From: Sitta carolinensis
Taxonomy: Eukaryota; Chordata; Aves; Passeriformes; Sittidae
DNA: 64,000 bases
Direction: 5' to 3'
Assembly (NCBI GenBank): GCA_032173965.1
Contig: JAVUNC010000006.1
Location: 20,888,370-20,952,369 of the forward strand
Shown: piece by piece, positions 1-12,429 of the stretch
Position numbering within the stretch: position 1 is the stretch's first letter
Layout: each line of letters opens with the position of its first letter
The notes under the pieces: model-generated
The model's database searches: none
What the model saw: the letters and a program-made list of their open reading frames with translations, nothing else
Told to the model about the DNA's origin: nothing
Translations under genes and position numbers: made by a program

Positions 1-486
1 TCCTTTAATTGCAGCTCAAGATCTGCTGCCAGCAGAAGCTTTAATGATCTCAGTCACTACTACAAGGTGTAAATAAGCAGAGCAGGACAACTGCTGCAGA
101 AATACTTCACATGAGCTCTACTGGATTCTTAGCGACAGCAAAGGACTTTATTGGTAGGTGCAATAGCAAGTTCTGGGAAATGTCAGCACATGGATGAATT
201 CTGAGTTCATCCTCACCTGAGAGCAGAGAGGGAGGATCCTGCCCAGGAGTCCCTCTTGGGAAACATGGCTATGCCCTGTGGCCTCCATCTCCAGCAATAA
301 CAAACTGGTGGGGCTCGTTTGTACCAGTTGCCTGGTGACAAGGTTCATACTCACAATTAATCATCATTCTTAGAAAGTCTCACTGAATAAACTTACCCAG
401 GGTGTGTGTGAGCAGAGCACGAGCCTCCCACAGACACGTGACACTGGAAAGATGGTTTCTGACAGAAAGGCTCTTGCTCATTCTGT
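1..486. other. Unique non-coding sequence, nothing recognised
   Basis: No repeat family, exon or RNA gene is recognisable. Open frames here are short and show no protein family. The CR1 fragment that follows begins at about 487. Confidence 0.6.
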
Positions 487-735
487 CACAGAATTCCCTG
501 AGTTGGAAGGGACTCGCAAGGATCAGAGGCCAGCTCCTGGCCCTGCACAGACATCCCAGCAATCCCACCCTGGGCATCCCTGGCAGTGTCCAAACACTTC
601 TGGAGCTCTGGCAGCCTCGGGGCTGTGCCCATTCCCTGGGGAGCCTGGGCAGTGCCCAGCACTCTCTGAGGGAAGCACCCTCCCTGATATCCAGCCTAAC
701 CCTGACACAGCTGCAGTCCTTCCTGACAAACCTTT
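487..735 (-). mobile_element. CR1 LINE 3' fragment
   Basis: This is a 5'-truncated CR1 non-LTR retrotransposon lying in reverse, with its 3' end at the low coordinate. It opens with CACAGAATTCCCTGAG, followed by the reversed forms of CR1 blocks seen in the copy at 50700-51001: GAGCTCTGGCAGCCTCGG, TTCCCTGGGGAGCCTGGGCA and the 'atatccagcctaa' block. The two copies share a long frame-preserved match in their CR1 3' UTR, so they belong to the same subfamily. No reverse transcriptase coding sequence is retained. Open frames of up to 136 codons on both strands fall inside this element and are not genes. Confidence 0.88.
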
Positions 736-1615
736 CACAGGACCCACTGCAGCCCAGCATGGCAAGGCTCTGTTCTATTATTGATCAAGCAAGCTACGGA
801 GTGAGGTGCTAGCTGGGTTTATTTTCAATTAGAGACATTCTTACTTACTGCTACCTGCTCTGCTTCTTTGTAGGGCAACAAAACACCCACTTGTAAGCAG
901 AATCAAAGCCCACCTTTCTCCCAAAGAGCCATGACCAAAAAATACTTGAGTGGGGGCACGGTTTGTATCAACAGCAGTGAAACTTGATTTGATTTTTGGC
1001 TCTTCTCTGCATAAGCAAGTATTTTCCATTTTCCTCTTCCCTGCTTCCATCATGTACAGACACTGACTCAGCAGCCCAAAGGAGGCCTTTAGCAACATGG
1101 GAATTTCAAAGGCCATAGATTTGGTGCAGAGCTGCAACTACTGGGATGCCTAAAGGAACGTTGTCCTAATGATGAAGGACCTGATTTGGACTTCAGAAGG
1201 TCTAGGTTCAGCTTTGTGCTTCTGTGGCAGTGACTGAATCATCAGGAATTTACTTTACCCAAATGGTTGAGAGTATATTAGACAGTGAAGAGTAATTTAA
1301 AAACATGGGGAAAGGAGGCAATTAAAATTAAAAGCAGGTCAGAGCCTCCATTCCGGAAGAACAAGAGCATTTTGCACCATTGTCAGAAATAAATAAAAAA
1401 ATAAACATTGCTTCTGAACATGTCCTCAAGTTCCAACCCAACAAACAGAAGTCTTTCAAACCTTTTCAGTGGGACTCCAAGCCCTGGGAAAATACTGGAG
1501 GAGTAGCAGGACATGGAGACTCTGTGTGATCTCTGATTTACAGCACATGGAACTAAAGTGGTGCTGCCCTGTCCATCACTGGAGAGACACCTGGTGATTC
1601 ACCTGTCACCCATGG
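736..1615. other. Unique non-coding sequence
   Basis: No recognisable repeat, exon or RNA. A short A-rich AAATAAATAAAAAAATAAAC stretch lies near 1386-1405. Nothing else stands out. Confidence 0.55.
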
Positions 1616-1696
1616 CAGAAGGTGAGGGAGAAGAAGGATGAGAAGAAAAAGAAGAAGAAGGAGAAGAATAGGAGCAAGAAGGAAAGAAGAAGCAAA
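1616..1696 (+). repeat. Polypurine (GAA/GAG) tract
   Basis: About 80 bases on the plus strand are almost entirely purine, dominated by irregular GAA, GAG and AAG triplets. The minus strand is accordingly a polypyrimidine tract. It is read as leucine-rich and serine-rich frames on the minus strand, which is a compositional artefact. Such tracts can form triplex (H-DNA) structures and mutate rapidly. Confidence 0.8.
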
Positions 1697-2025
1697 ACTG
1701 AATATGGCTGGAAATGAGAGATTAAACACATTGTAGTCAGAGGTGAGTTCCCAGCATTTTCCAGAAATACTCATCAGGGCTTTACATTACTGGCTGGCAG
1801 CCATGAAGCCTGTGAACTGAAGGGAGGCCAGTTTCTTGACCTGCAGGTTTCAATGCAAAGACAGTCTGTCCTCTCTGATACCTTATCCAAACGATGTGGG
1901 CAAACCAGCGCCGTACGTGCGCTCCGTGCGTGTCCCATCCCACAGGCAAAGCAGCCCTTCTATTTCCTAAAATACCAGCACCAAAGAGCTTAGAGAGGGG
2001 TAAAACTGAGGAACTGGCTGAAAAA

Positions 2026-2030
<5 letters not shown>
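1697..2030. other. Unique sequence with a small CpG cluster
   Basis: No gene or repeat is recognised. Between about 1908 and 1932 there is a short burst of CpG dinucleotides (GCCGTACGTGCGCTCCGTGC) that stands out from the CpG-poor surroundings. It is far too short to be a CpG island. Confidence 0.5.

Positions 2031-2064
<34 letters not shown>
2031..2064 (+). repeat. Poly-A tract, 34 A
   Basis: An uninterrupted run of 34 A, preceded by A8 and TT. It creates an artificial poly-lysine frame on the plus strand and poly-phenylalanine on the minus strand. No AATAAA signal lies within the 30 bases upstream, so there is no sign that it is the tail of a retrocopied mRNA. Confidence 0.9.
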
Positions 2065-2066
<2 letters not shown>

Positions 2067-5000
2067 TGAAGAGGAACTTTTGGAAAAGGAATATCTAAAA
2101 GTGAGTTTGAAGAGGGAAAAAAAACTGAAATGGCAAAAAAGGAATGAGTCTGGAGACATCTCGTATCTCTTTCTTGCTTATGAAAAGCCTTGGAAGTGAG
2201 GGGGTGCTCACCTCCTGAGAGGTCCACCTGGGCAGAGGGTTTACAGAGCCCAGAGGATCAGCAGGAAGGCAGAACAGGAGAGAAAACTGATATGGGAAAG
2301 AAGTGAAAACCAAGAAGGCAAATTCAGCCTGGGCAAAGGGCCAAGGCAAGGCCAAGTGCAATTCTAGAAAACAGGACTGGAGCCAGAGGCACCAAGGTGT
2401 CATGACAGGCCTGCTCTGGTCTACAGTGACAACCCAGAATGATGCACCTGCCAGGAGCCCAGCATCATCCAGACACAAAGAGAAATAGGCTTAAAAGTAG
2501 ATTTTTGAGCAAGTCTCAGGATGGAGGGTCTGGAGCAGCAGTTTCTATTTGTGCAGGATCTGGAGTTAGCATCAGGCTGGTATCTGCCTGTACCAGCCCC
2601 CTGGGCACACTGACTTACACTTTGAGTCAGGGAAGGCAGAACTAAGTTAGAACAGTTTCCCTGAGGACCTGTTTGTTCCCCTGGTTTCACCCTGCATTCT
2701 TGCTTGTTCCACCTCTGTCCTGCTGACTCTGCTGCCTTTTCCCACCCTCTGTACACATACCTGATAGAGCAGCAAACCTCAGAACCAGGTATTATGTGCA
2801 GCACCACGCCCCAGTTCGAAGAAATATTGCAAAAAGCAAATGTGAAAGGTCATTTGCAAAACTGGCATCAGCTCACAAATGTTCCTTACAAAGACCCAAA
2901 ACTGAGGTTGCTCCATGGCTGCCAAAAAGTCACCAGCCCTGTCTCCTCAGCAAGTCCCTTCATCTCCCATCACTCTTTCCCTACACAGGTGCAAAGTGGG
3001 GCAGGAATCCTGATGCCCATCCCCTCCAGCCCAGGCTGAGGAGAAGCTGAGTGCTGTTGGGGCTTCAGGGATTGCAGGATAAAAATGAAGTGGATTAAGA
3101 CAGATGTTTGAAGAGCAGAGGATAAAATGAGAAGGCCAAAGAGGCCTTAGAGTCCGTGAGTATTGACTTGAGTCAGGAAGAGTGGAGACAAACCATAGAC
3201 CCAAAGCACAAAATCACAAGGTGGGATTGACAGAATCTCTCTCAGAGTGGTGCCACAAGGAGAGCTTGGACTTGCAGATCTGTTGTGTGATTTGTTTCCC
3301 TCTCTTGGGACCACTGGCTGCCCTCAGAACAGCCACCATTCCTTTTTCACAGGCCCTCCAACTATTAAGCCACCAGGAGTCCAGGGTGAGCCCACCACAG
3401 GAGGTGCCTTGACATGCATGGCACGACTGGGTCACTCCCATCGTGTTTTCTGATGGAGGAGAGGGACTGGAAGCAGATTCCTGAATGTATCTATGGGGCT
3501 GAGAATGGCTACAACCTGGGGAGAACTTTGGCGACCCAAGCACTGTGCCTGTGCTTGCAGGAGGGGCACAGCTCCACTGTCTCAGAGTAACTCCCAATGC
3601 ACTCTCAGCCCTTTCCAGAATACAGAGAATTTACCTCACTCAGCATCACCCTTCCTTTTCCACACAGGATCACCCTTGCCCTGCTGAGCAAAAACTCCCT
3701 TCACCCAAACCAGCAAAACTCAAAGTTCAGTCTGAAAAAAAAAAAAATCTCAAACCCAAAATGCAACCCATAACCACAGCAGCATACAAAAGGCGTTTTT
3801 AAAACAAAAACAAACTGAAGGCTGGGCTCTGTTCTGTTGCTTGAGGCACATAAATGCTCTGCTCATACATTTCAAACTCTTCCCAGCAACAGAGCTGCCA
3901 AAGCACTTTGTGTCTGTGGGGTGAGCAGCTCCATGTCTCCCGTGGCAGAGGGCACACTCAGTGATCTGGCTCGCGTTACTGAGCAGGATCAGGTGATAGA
4001 TGAAGATCCATGATGCTGAGCAGCAGCTCACAGGTCAAAGTCCTTCCCTTCTGTCTGAAAATCCTCCTGCACCTTTCTTTTCCAAAGGAGAAGCCTTTCA
4101 TTCTCCAAAGGCTTTTGTTGCTACCGAGCTTTATGTACTTACACATCCCTGCTACAGCAAGGTTCCAGCCCAAGAGAATTGGCACAGCATGTTACAGCTC
4201 ACATAATTATTTTTTTTTTTGTTATAATAAAATCTTTTGTAAAGCTGTTCATTCTCCTGCCCCATGAGATATGAATTGTAAATCCAGCCAAAAAAAACTC
4301 TACTCCACATCCCTGAATCTTATGAAATGTAGATTTGTCACCTTTCAGTCTCTTTGTATGCTGTTAGGTTTTCTCCCTGTAATTTTATGCTGCTCAGGCA
4401 CCTAATGACCTAAGTGGTCCCAGGAGAGAGGGATTGGCATCCTCTAAATAAAAAAAAATTAAAATTAAAAAAAGGTGTTTATTTGCAATTTACCTTACCT
4501 GACTTGTTTAAAGTGTTATCAGAATGCAATCACCTACTTTCTTCTCTTCATTTTCACAAGATAGCCAAGATTTGCTTGAATTGAGAATGTCTAAAGCCTC
4601 AGGCATGATCCTGGGTGTTCTCAAGACTTAAATGCCACTGCTTAAAGAGTTAAAGATCTAGATGGCTGCACTAAGAGGATGATAAACTAATCACTCACTC
4701 ACTGCTGGTGAGCCTGGTGTCATTTACTGAAACATGGAATGCATTTAACAATGTAAGAGAAACTCCATGCAGTGCAAAAGCCAAAGATTATTGTTAGATT
4801 GTCAGGGTTTACTTTGGAGAAAGTCCTCAGTCTAATTATCTACGTTTAAGCAACAGAAGCATTTTTGCCCTCGTCGAAGAAGTTCACATTTTCCTTTCAA
4901 GCCAATGGGTGGTTTGGGGGTTTTTTTAATGCTACTAAGGATTGCAGATTCTGTTCAGGGGACTGCAAAAATTGAAGACAGGGACTAGGTAGAAGAAATA

Positions 5001-6510
5001 ATTCTTCCAGGGAGCAAGCAAAAAATGTTTCCTGTCATTATATCCATGATAAAAGTAGAAATAAAAAAAAGAAAAATAAATATAAATAACTAAAAAGAAA
5101 AGTAGAAATAATAATTAGACTACTAGTACTGAACTAGTATTGATTTGTGTCTTCCAGTTCTGTGAAATGGCTGGAAAGAAAAGGACAGCTCTTGGCGCCC
5201 AACAGAAATGCATATTTAAAAGCCACACTCTTTTTTAGTGCTACTGGGAAAAAAAAAATATTTTCAATCCTTTTCACTGCAATCTCTGAGCCTTGGAGGA
5301 GGAGAAAGAGCAGGTCCGATATTTTGGTGTTGCATTTTTTGCACCGGAATTTGGTGAATATTGGAAGTTTATCTTGAAACGAGATCTCAGTTAAAGCTCA
5401 AGATACCAAACATGAATAAAATATCAAAGGGATTTTGTGGGGCTTACCCAGTGGGCATCCAAACTGCAAACAAATATCACTTCATTCTCTTTTACTCTAT
5501 TAAACTTCAAACTCCAGTACAACAGTGCGAGCAGTTGGTACAGGACCCTTTCCCAGCACACCAAATCCCAGAGCTACTCTCAGGGGATGCCACCAGAAGA
5601 TTTTTGTTGATGGGAAAGCAAGGCCTGGAGTGACAGAGCCAAACAAAGGTGTGACCATAACTCCTGGTGGTGGATCAGTGTCACTTTGACCCAGCAAAGA
5701 GAGGCAAAAACAGGCAGTGCAGTGACATCAGCACGTCCTGGCAGAACAAACCTCCCTCCTGAGACTCTGGCTGGGTGCTCTGATGTGGCCATGGCACATC
5801 CCTGCACACCAGTGTCTGTCTGACCTGGTAAACACAGGTGAGAAAAGCAGAGGAAGCAAGAGCAGCTTAGCAAGTGTGAAGTGCTTACCCGTTCTGCAGA
5901 GACTCGTGGTGGGCACTCTGCTCCCCAGCTCGGACAGGGCTTGTCCCATGGCTCTGGTGCTGTGACCCAAATGACTTCTGAGGAGGAGAAGGAGGAGGCA
6001 GAAACACCTTCTAATGACACCTGCCTTCATAACAAGCCTGGCAAGGCAGCACGTGATCATTTTCCCTGCTGGGTGATGGCTGGTGGCTCAGGCAGTTCTG
6101 CTGACCTTGGTTAGGGCAGTCTCTGAAGAAGAAAGCAAAGCTCCAGCCTCAACCAAAGGATCAAAATCCAGCTGTATGGGTGGAGATTCAACTGATCAAA
6201 CAGAGACCTCTTCAGCATCATCCTGAAATGAACATCAAAAAATAGATCAGATTGTTCTCAAGCCGTGGCAATTTCCCTGCGCACCTAAAAGGAGAATCCA
6301 AATGAGTAAGTCAGGTGTTGCTGTGCACACTGCAGAGATCTAAAGGCAGCAAAGAGAAATGCTATTCAAAGGAACCTGCTCTTCCTGTTGTGTAAACCTC
6401 TCCCTCTACAAAGAGGCAACATTTTCCCTAGGAACTGTGTGACAACACTTGCCTCACTGCACTGCATGAAAGACAGAGCAAACACTTTGAGATCAGTGGG
6501 ACCAAAACAT
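2065..6510. other. Long unique non-coding stretch
   Basis: About 4.4 kb without a recognisable exon or transposon. Low-complexity patches are a T13 run near 4207-4220, an A/T-rich AAATT mixture at 4444-4475 and an A-rich stretch at 5059-5113. Open frames throughout (up to 146 codons near 5580-6020, minus) lack any recognisable domain and overlap in several frames, as expected by chance. Confidence 0.55.
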
Positions 6511-6807
6511 GTTTTTTTTACAAGGGCATGGAGTGACAGGACAAGGGGGAATGGCTTTAAACTGACAGAAGGCAGGGTCAGATTAGAGCTTAGTAAGAAA
6601 TTCTTCCCTGTGAGGGTGGGGAGGCCCTGGCACAGGGTGCCCAGAGCAGCTGTGGCTGCCCCTGGATCCCTGGAAGTGTTCCAGGCCAGGTTGGACAGAG
6701 TTTGGAGCAACCTGGGATAGGGGAAGGTGTCCCTGCCCATGGCAGGGGGATAGAACAAGCTGGTCTTTAATGTCCTTTCCAACCCAAACCATTCTAGGAT
6801 TCTATAA
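6511..6807 (+). mobile_element. CR1 LINE 3' UTR fragment
   Basis: This forward CR1 copy covers about the last 300 bases of the element. Successive landmarks are ACAAGGGCATGGAGTGACAG, GGCTTTAAACTGACAGAAGG, GAAATTCTTCCCTGTGAGGG, CCCATGGCAGGGGGAT, TTCCAACCCAAACCATTCTA and a terminal GGATTCTAT. It is 5'-truncated, as is usual for CR1. The 162-codon minus-strand frame over it is a shadow. Confidence 0.95.
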
Positions 6808-9487
6808 TAAGAACTGGGGAACTTTTGAAATATGCTCACAGCTCCACAGACCACAATTGCTACTGCAGAACAAACTGTTTCTATTTCATCTGTATGTGCA
6901 TGATTTTAATACTTGAAAAACTGCTGCCCTTGTACTTCTCAGCAGCTAATAAAAACCCTTGTTAGCAACATCTGGATACAAGATAAGGCAACCTTGCAAG
7001 GAAACATGAGGCATTCAGCAGGTTTCTGCAGTGGGTTCTTCGTCGATCCTCTGAGGACTCTGCTCCAAAATCCACTGAGGTGTTGGGGTGTTTTTCCATT
7101 GACTTCACTGGGCTCCAAACCAAGACCTAAAGCCTCCCTGCTGTGCCTTGGACATTTATTTGTGTTTGATCTGTAATAAGATCTTTCATTTCTCTTATTC
7201 CTGTAAAAACAAATAAAGCCAGAGCACAAGAAAGCAACTAAACACATGCTTAGCTTTAAGCATATCCCTAAACCCATTCACTTAAAGTCCTTAATTCTAT
7301 GGACTCCTGGGAAAGAAAAGCACATGCTTAAAGTTAAACATGTGCTTGGGGTCTTTGCTAATTAGTGATGGCCTTGTGTCTTACAGGGCCCTAAACACTT
7401 AGAGAATCTGGGGTTTTAGGGCCCATATGGGAGAAATTACACGGAGAGCATCTCAAAAGTGCAACTTTTAGTATTGTGTCTGATGCTGGAAGCCTGTCTT
7501 TAGTGGCTTTCAGATTGATTCTGTTACAACACCATTTACAACTAGTTGAGGGAAGAGTTTCTTAGATATTTGTAAAAATAAGAATATCCAGAACTATAAC
7601 CTTTCCTTGGCTAATACTACAATACCATCCCATCAGGACGATCAGACTAATCAAACTAAAACTCCTTTTTGAAATGGATGTGCTTACTGGCATCTCAAGA
7701 CCAAAACTGCCTCACTTCAGCCAACACCCTGAAGTGATGACATCCTCACATCCTTCACTTTGCTCAGAGGATGAGCCTGGCTCTGGAAGACAAGTGAGCC
7801 TTTACCTTTGGGTCAGGCAGCAAATGGAAGAACATTCCCAGTAAACTGCACACCGCAAAAAGCATTTTTTCCTCACTAGACCGTGTTTATTTTGGACCTC
7901 TGCTAAAGTGTTAGAACTCTCAGCTATCTTAATCAGACAAGCCCTGAAATGCAGTGTGTCTGACAGGTCAAATCAGTGTTGTTCCCTGTGAGAGAACATT
8001 GGGGAAGTTTCTTCACAAAACACATGCTAGCTAGCAGGAAACCTCTCACCTTGTCAGCATCTCCTCCACAAGGACTGAAACTTCCTGTGGCTCCTGCACT
8101 CTGTCTCATATCTTCCTGAACTCTTTTTCAAGGTGCATCAGTGCACTCAGCTTCAGATGCTCTTGGACTTTGAGCTCTCTCTAAAATTTTATGATGTCCC
8201 CTGTTTATAGATTCATTGCTCTGCAAGCTGAACAACAAGGCCGTGTCCATTAGTGAGGAATCTGGATCAGATATGAGCACACAACATTTCTCTCAACTGC
8301 CAAAGCACGCAGCCTGGTGCTCCTGCTGGCTTTCCTATTTACACAGCCTGTGGGAAGACAGGTGATATCTGAACCCAGCAAAAAGCCTTCAGAAGAATAT
8401 TTTTTTTTTTTTTAAGAAAAGTGATTGTTTGAATGCTTTACATCACATGGCTGCAGTGTCTTTGATCTGAAACTAGATTTACCACAGCTTCACACTTACC
8501 TCTGAGGAACAGGGAAGTTGTGAGTCAAAGCATCAACCATCAGAACCACCACAAACAAAAAGCTGCTGCAGGCTGTGCTTGCCTAGAAGCACCAGCAGCA
8601 CAGTGCTCCCCAATCCCAGGTCTAGTTAAACACCTAAAATAACCTCAGCTTAGCCCTTGATGTTTTAAGGAGGGAAAGGAGGATAAACACAGGGAGCTTC
8701 TCCTGGATCCCTCTACAGCCCCTGTTTTTAAGTTGGTGATCTCCTAAACTCCCTGATTCTTCAGTGCTCAAGATCCAGCTTATAATGACTGTAGAGAATA
8801 GATGAAACTTTTGTAGGAGGCATCAGCTCCACCCTCTCTCAACCTCAAAACAGCAGATGCAAAGCAAAAAGGCCCAGGATGTCCATCTAATGATAATGCC
8901 TTGGATGGTTTTTGCAGCTGAAACAGTCAAACTGGTATTTCCAATGTTCTCTGAGCAGCCCACGTAATAAAGGAGAATTTATAACCAAAAACTCATCAGC
9001 ATCTTCTGTGCTGAGTCTCTGATTGCATTAGATGGCCTGGAGTTATGATCCATTTTATGCTACTTTTTGGGGATGACCTGCACCACTTGTTGGAGAACAA
9101 GGGTTGATATCACTGCAGGCAAGCTGATTTTAGAAAGTCTGCATGAAAGGACACACCATACAATTCCAAATTACTCTCTGGTACCCTGCTCTCTGCTTTT
9201 CCAGAGACCACTGTCCCCAGAGCCTTGGGAAATAAACACTGTCTTCCTTCTGATAGCAAATAGGTAGAAGTGTTTCCCAAGAAAGTTGGGGAAAGAAAAT
9301 TGTGTTCAATACACTTCCTAAACCCAAAGAAGAATGGAAGGCTGTACTCTCTGCAGACCTCAGAAAATTCACTTCTTTCACCACCAGATTCCTGTTCCCA
9401 ATGCTAACTCTAACCTCTCTGTTTCCCTTCCTTTCCACACAAGATTGATTCACAGAACTTGATTTAAAGGATGTTTATTTCCATAAC
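6808..9487. other. Unique sequence containing old repeat relics
   Basis: No exon is recognised in this 2.7-kb stretch. It includes a palindrome-like relic at 7240-7347, listed separately. Near 7090-7135 is a TTTTCCATTGACTTCACTGG motif resembling an old interspersed amniote repeat. A T-run lies at about 8400-8413. Confidence 0.55.
7240..7347. repeat. Imperfect inverted repeat, probable ancient amniote interspersed repeat
   Basis: The left half (7240-7265) reads AAACACATGCTTAGCTTTAA onward. The right half (7320-7347) contains CACATGCTTAAAGTTAAACA. The two are reverse complements over about 26 bases with a few mismatches, with a spacer of about 54 bases. Related CACATGCTTAAGTG-like motifs recur at 23608-23630 and 28512-28530. 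This suggests copies of one old palindromic repeat family. The family name is not recalled and assignment is by motif memory only. Confidence 0.5.
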
Positions 9488-9866
9488 AAAAATGATCAGG
9501 GGTCTAGAAAACATGACCTATGAGGAAAGATTGAAAGAATTGGGTTTGTTTAGTCTAGAGAAGAAAAGACTGAGGGGGAGACATGATAACAGCCTTCAAC
9601 TATGTAAAAGGTTGTTGCAGATAGGAAGGTAATAAATTGTTCTCCATGTCCACTGGGTATAAGACAAGAAATAATGGGTTTAAATTGCAGCAAGGAGGAT
9701 ATAGGTCAACCATTAGACACATTTCCTAAGAGGAAGGACAGGTGAGAACTGGAGTAAATTAGTCAAGGAGCTACAGACTCTGCTGTCACCAGGAATGGCT
9801 CAGACCTGGCAAATCTTGCCTTGGGGTGGAGGGATAGATCATCTCTCAAGGTCTTCTCTGCCTCTT
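9488..9866 (+). mobile_element. Older CR1 LINE fragment
   Basis: This forward copy belongs to a more ancient CR1 lineage than most others here. Diagnostic blocks are GATCAGGGGTCTAGAAAACA, TGACCTATGAGGAAAGATTG, TTTAGTCTAGAGAAGA, GACATGATAACAGCCTTCAA and a degraded CATCTCTCAAGGTC near the 3' end. The element reaches further 5' than the younger copies but is eroded and shortened between about 9715 and 9830. No coding potential remains. Confidence 0.85.
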
Positions 9867-11502
9867 TTTCTACTGGTCTATATTTATACCAGTCAAAATG
9901 ATCAAAAGTATGTTTGTTCCAAAGAATGGAAAGAGAAAATCTTTCTTGAACCCTCCCTGAGGTTTTTACTGCTGGTTTTATCTGTAACTGCAGTGCATCT
10001 GAAGGCATCCACATTCATTTCTATTTAGAATTAAGGACAATTTTTACAGCTCTATACTCCTGGATGTGTTTTCTATTGTGGTCCATGCTATAAAATGATG
10101 TGTCTGCACTCTGTTCAAAACCTTTTCTCCAGATAAAAAAATGACCCCACAACCCCACAGCACGGGTTGGGTTTGGATATTGAATCTCAACTCTGCTCAC
10201 ACCAGTTGTGTCAACCCCACCAGTTCACCTCCAGTTCAAAGGACAATGGAGAAAAAACCCAACTTCTCTAGCCAGTGAAGAAAAGATGATATGGTCAGCA
10301 AGGAAACATCTTCTTTTGGCATTTCATGGAAGTAAAATGGTTCTGGATCCATTTATGACTTTTTTGTGTTTCATCTGCAAAGCAAAATTAGTCAACGTGA
10401 GCCACAATATCTTCTGCCATTTATATTTAATGAAGTTAAATGTAGTGTCTTCATTGTTTTAATTTATTATGGCATTTTAAATGGCATTAAATTATCTTAT
10501 TTGTGGAGTTCTGGGTTGCCATTGTACTTGAGGACAACTGTTATAAAGCAATCTGATTAAAATGTTTCAAATAGCTATCCCAGACACCAGAAAACACAGT
10601 TTTAGAGTGGTCAAGCCTAAAGGTTTGTTGTGTCAAGCCCAGCTGCAATTTACCTTCCATAAAAAGAAAAAAAAAAAACAAATCAGAAAAAGGCAAGAAT
10701 ATTTGTATGAACCTTTTTAAGATGTTCTGATTGTTCATCTGAAATGAATTTTGGAAACTGTTTGCACAATTGCATTTCTAAAGTGCTTTATGCATACACA
10801 CATCCCCATGTATATGTAACCCACCAAAAATAAATGGAACATTTTATTTCAGGCCAAAAAAGCATTTAGTACCAAGAGACTTTTTTTTTAAGAGAACTTC
10901 TTTTCTCCCTAAATTCATGTCATTAAACATGTGCAGACAACAATAGCACTCAACAGTTCATAAAAGGTGTTCTTCCTTCAGGTTTTCGCCTCAGTTTCCC
11001 ATAGAAAATTGCAAATCCTACAGGTCCTGCTCCACTGGGCTGATCTGATAACAGGGTTTGTCTCCATCTGCTGGTGTTTCAGCTTTTAGAGTCTCCAATA
11101 TCGGAAAAATAATAATATTTTTCAAAAGATTCGAGAAATTCAGGAGATAGTCATCGGTAAGTTCTCTTACCCCTAATTATTTCTACTGAGACCAAGTATT
11201 GTCTGTAGGGCTGGATGCCATTAAGTCACGTTGATATATTGATGCTGATTAGGAATTTATTTCCTCTGCTCACACTGATTTAAAATCTTTTTTTTCTGAT
11301 ATTGGGTAACCTCCTGCTTGAACCAACCCACCAGGGAGGGTGGCAGATTTACACCCTACATCATCACCACCCAAGTCACCAACCATGAAGCACAGGTGTC
11401 CACCTGTGAGACTTGATCCTTTGACGTTGGAATGACAAAATCATCAGGAATAATCCCATTAGACAAGGCTGCTTCCCTCTATTGATGCCAAAACGTGACG
11501 AG
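9867..11502. other. AT-rich unique sequence
   Basis: No exon, RNA gene or repeat family is recognised. It has several A and T runs (for example near 10665-10678 and 10881-10889) and is generally AT-rich. It lies between two CR1 copies. Confidence 0.5.
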
Positions 11503-11645
11503 TGTCCCTGGATCCCTGGCAGTGTCTCAGGCCAGGTTGGATGAGGCTTGGAGCAGCCTGGGATGGTGGAAGGTCCACTCATGGCAGGGGTGGATTGGTT
11601 TGGTCCCTAAGGTCCCTTCCAACCCAAACCAGTCTGGGATTCCAT
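11503..11645 (+). mobile_element. CR1 LINE 3' end, short fragment
   Basis: Only about the last 140 bases of a CR1 remain: GGATCCCTGGCAGTGTCTCA, GCCAGGTTGGATGAGGCTTG, CTCATGGCAGGGGTGG, GGTCCCTTCCAACCCAAACC and a terminal TGGGATTC. This is strong 5' truncation, as is typical of CR1 retrotransposition. Confidence 0.93.
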
Positions 11646-12429
11646 GTGCAGGAGCAGAGACTTCTCATTCTGCCATCTGAAGCTATGAAAGGTTTATCTC
11701 ATCCTACACTCCACATGTTAGCTCCACCCCAAGGGCTTGTTCCCTCAGATTAACACGAAATTCTTGTGTTCCAGCTGGATTTACCTGGTGAAAAACCTAC
11801 CCCAGGTCTCTCCCAGCAGGACACAGACATTTACAGTGATCTAGGAGCACATCTAGGAGTCAGGGAGCTGATACACAATACCTTGTGCTCTTCACGTGGC
11901 AGGATTCATCTTACCTAACCCTATCCACCTGAGAGGCAGCCTCAGGTCTGAGCAGTCATTTTAGCTCCCTGAGCACCCAGCTGAGAGATGCATTTCCAGA
12001 GGGCAACTTATTCCATGACTTCAAGACACCTGTCTTTGGCAAGATAAATCCAACCCTAACATTGTCACCTACAGTTTTTTGTTTTTTTTTTTTCACTTCA
12101 AAATAAAAGATCACTGTCAGCTTTCCCACCTGGCAAACAGCAGATCAGAGCTGGACTCAAAATTCATCTGATGGACAATTGAGGCTCTGGAGAAGGCAAT
12201 GGGAATGCCCTGAATTACTTCAGCTGAAAACTACAGTTGTTTGCCTGTGTCAGAACAACTACCCTGGCCTGATCTTACAAAATTTAAATACCTTTGTCAA
12301 GGACAGTGCTCACCGAGATATTCGGTTCCTGGGAATAGGAAATAGGTTTTTATCTGGTGTATTCTCAATTAAAATAAGTCTCCTTGTAACTTGTTTCGCC
12401 AGTGATTCTAAAGATGATGATCATTAAAG
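11646..12429. other. Unique non-coding sequence
   Basis: No gene or repeat recognised. A T-run interrupted by one G lies at 12075-12092. Confidence 0.5.

Noticed and set aside
1782..2227. Overlapping frames rich in Phe or Lys
   Set aside because: Created by the 34-base poly-A run and neighbouring A-rich sequence.
5123..5146. Small CTAGT/ACTAG hairpin
   Set aside because: Stem of only five bases in A-rich sequence; expected by chance.
6366..6854. 162-codon minus-strand frame
   Set aside because: Antisense of a CR1 copy.
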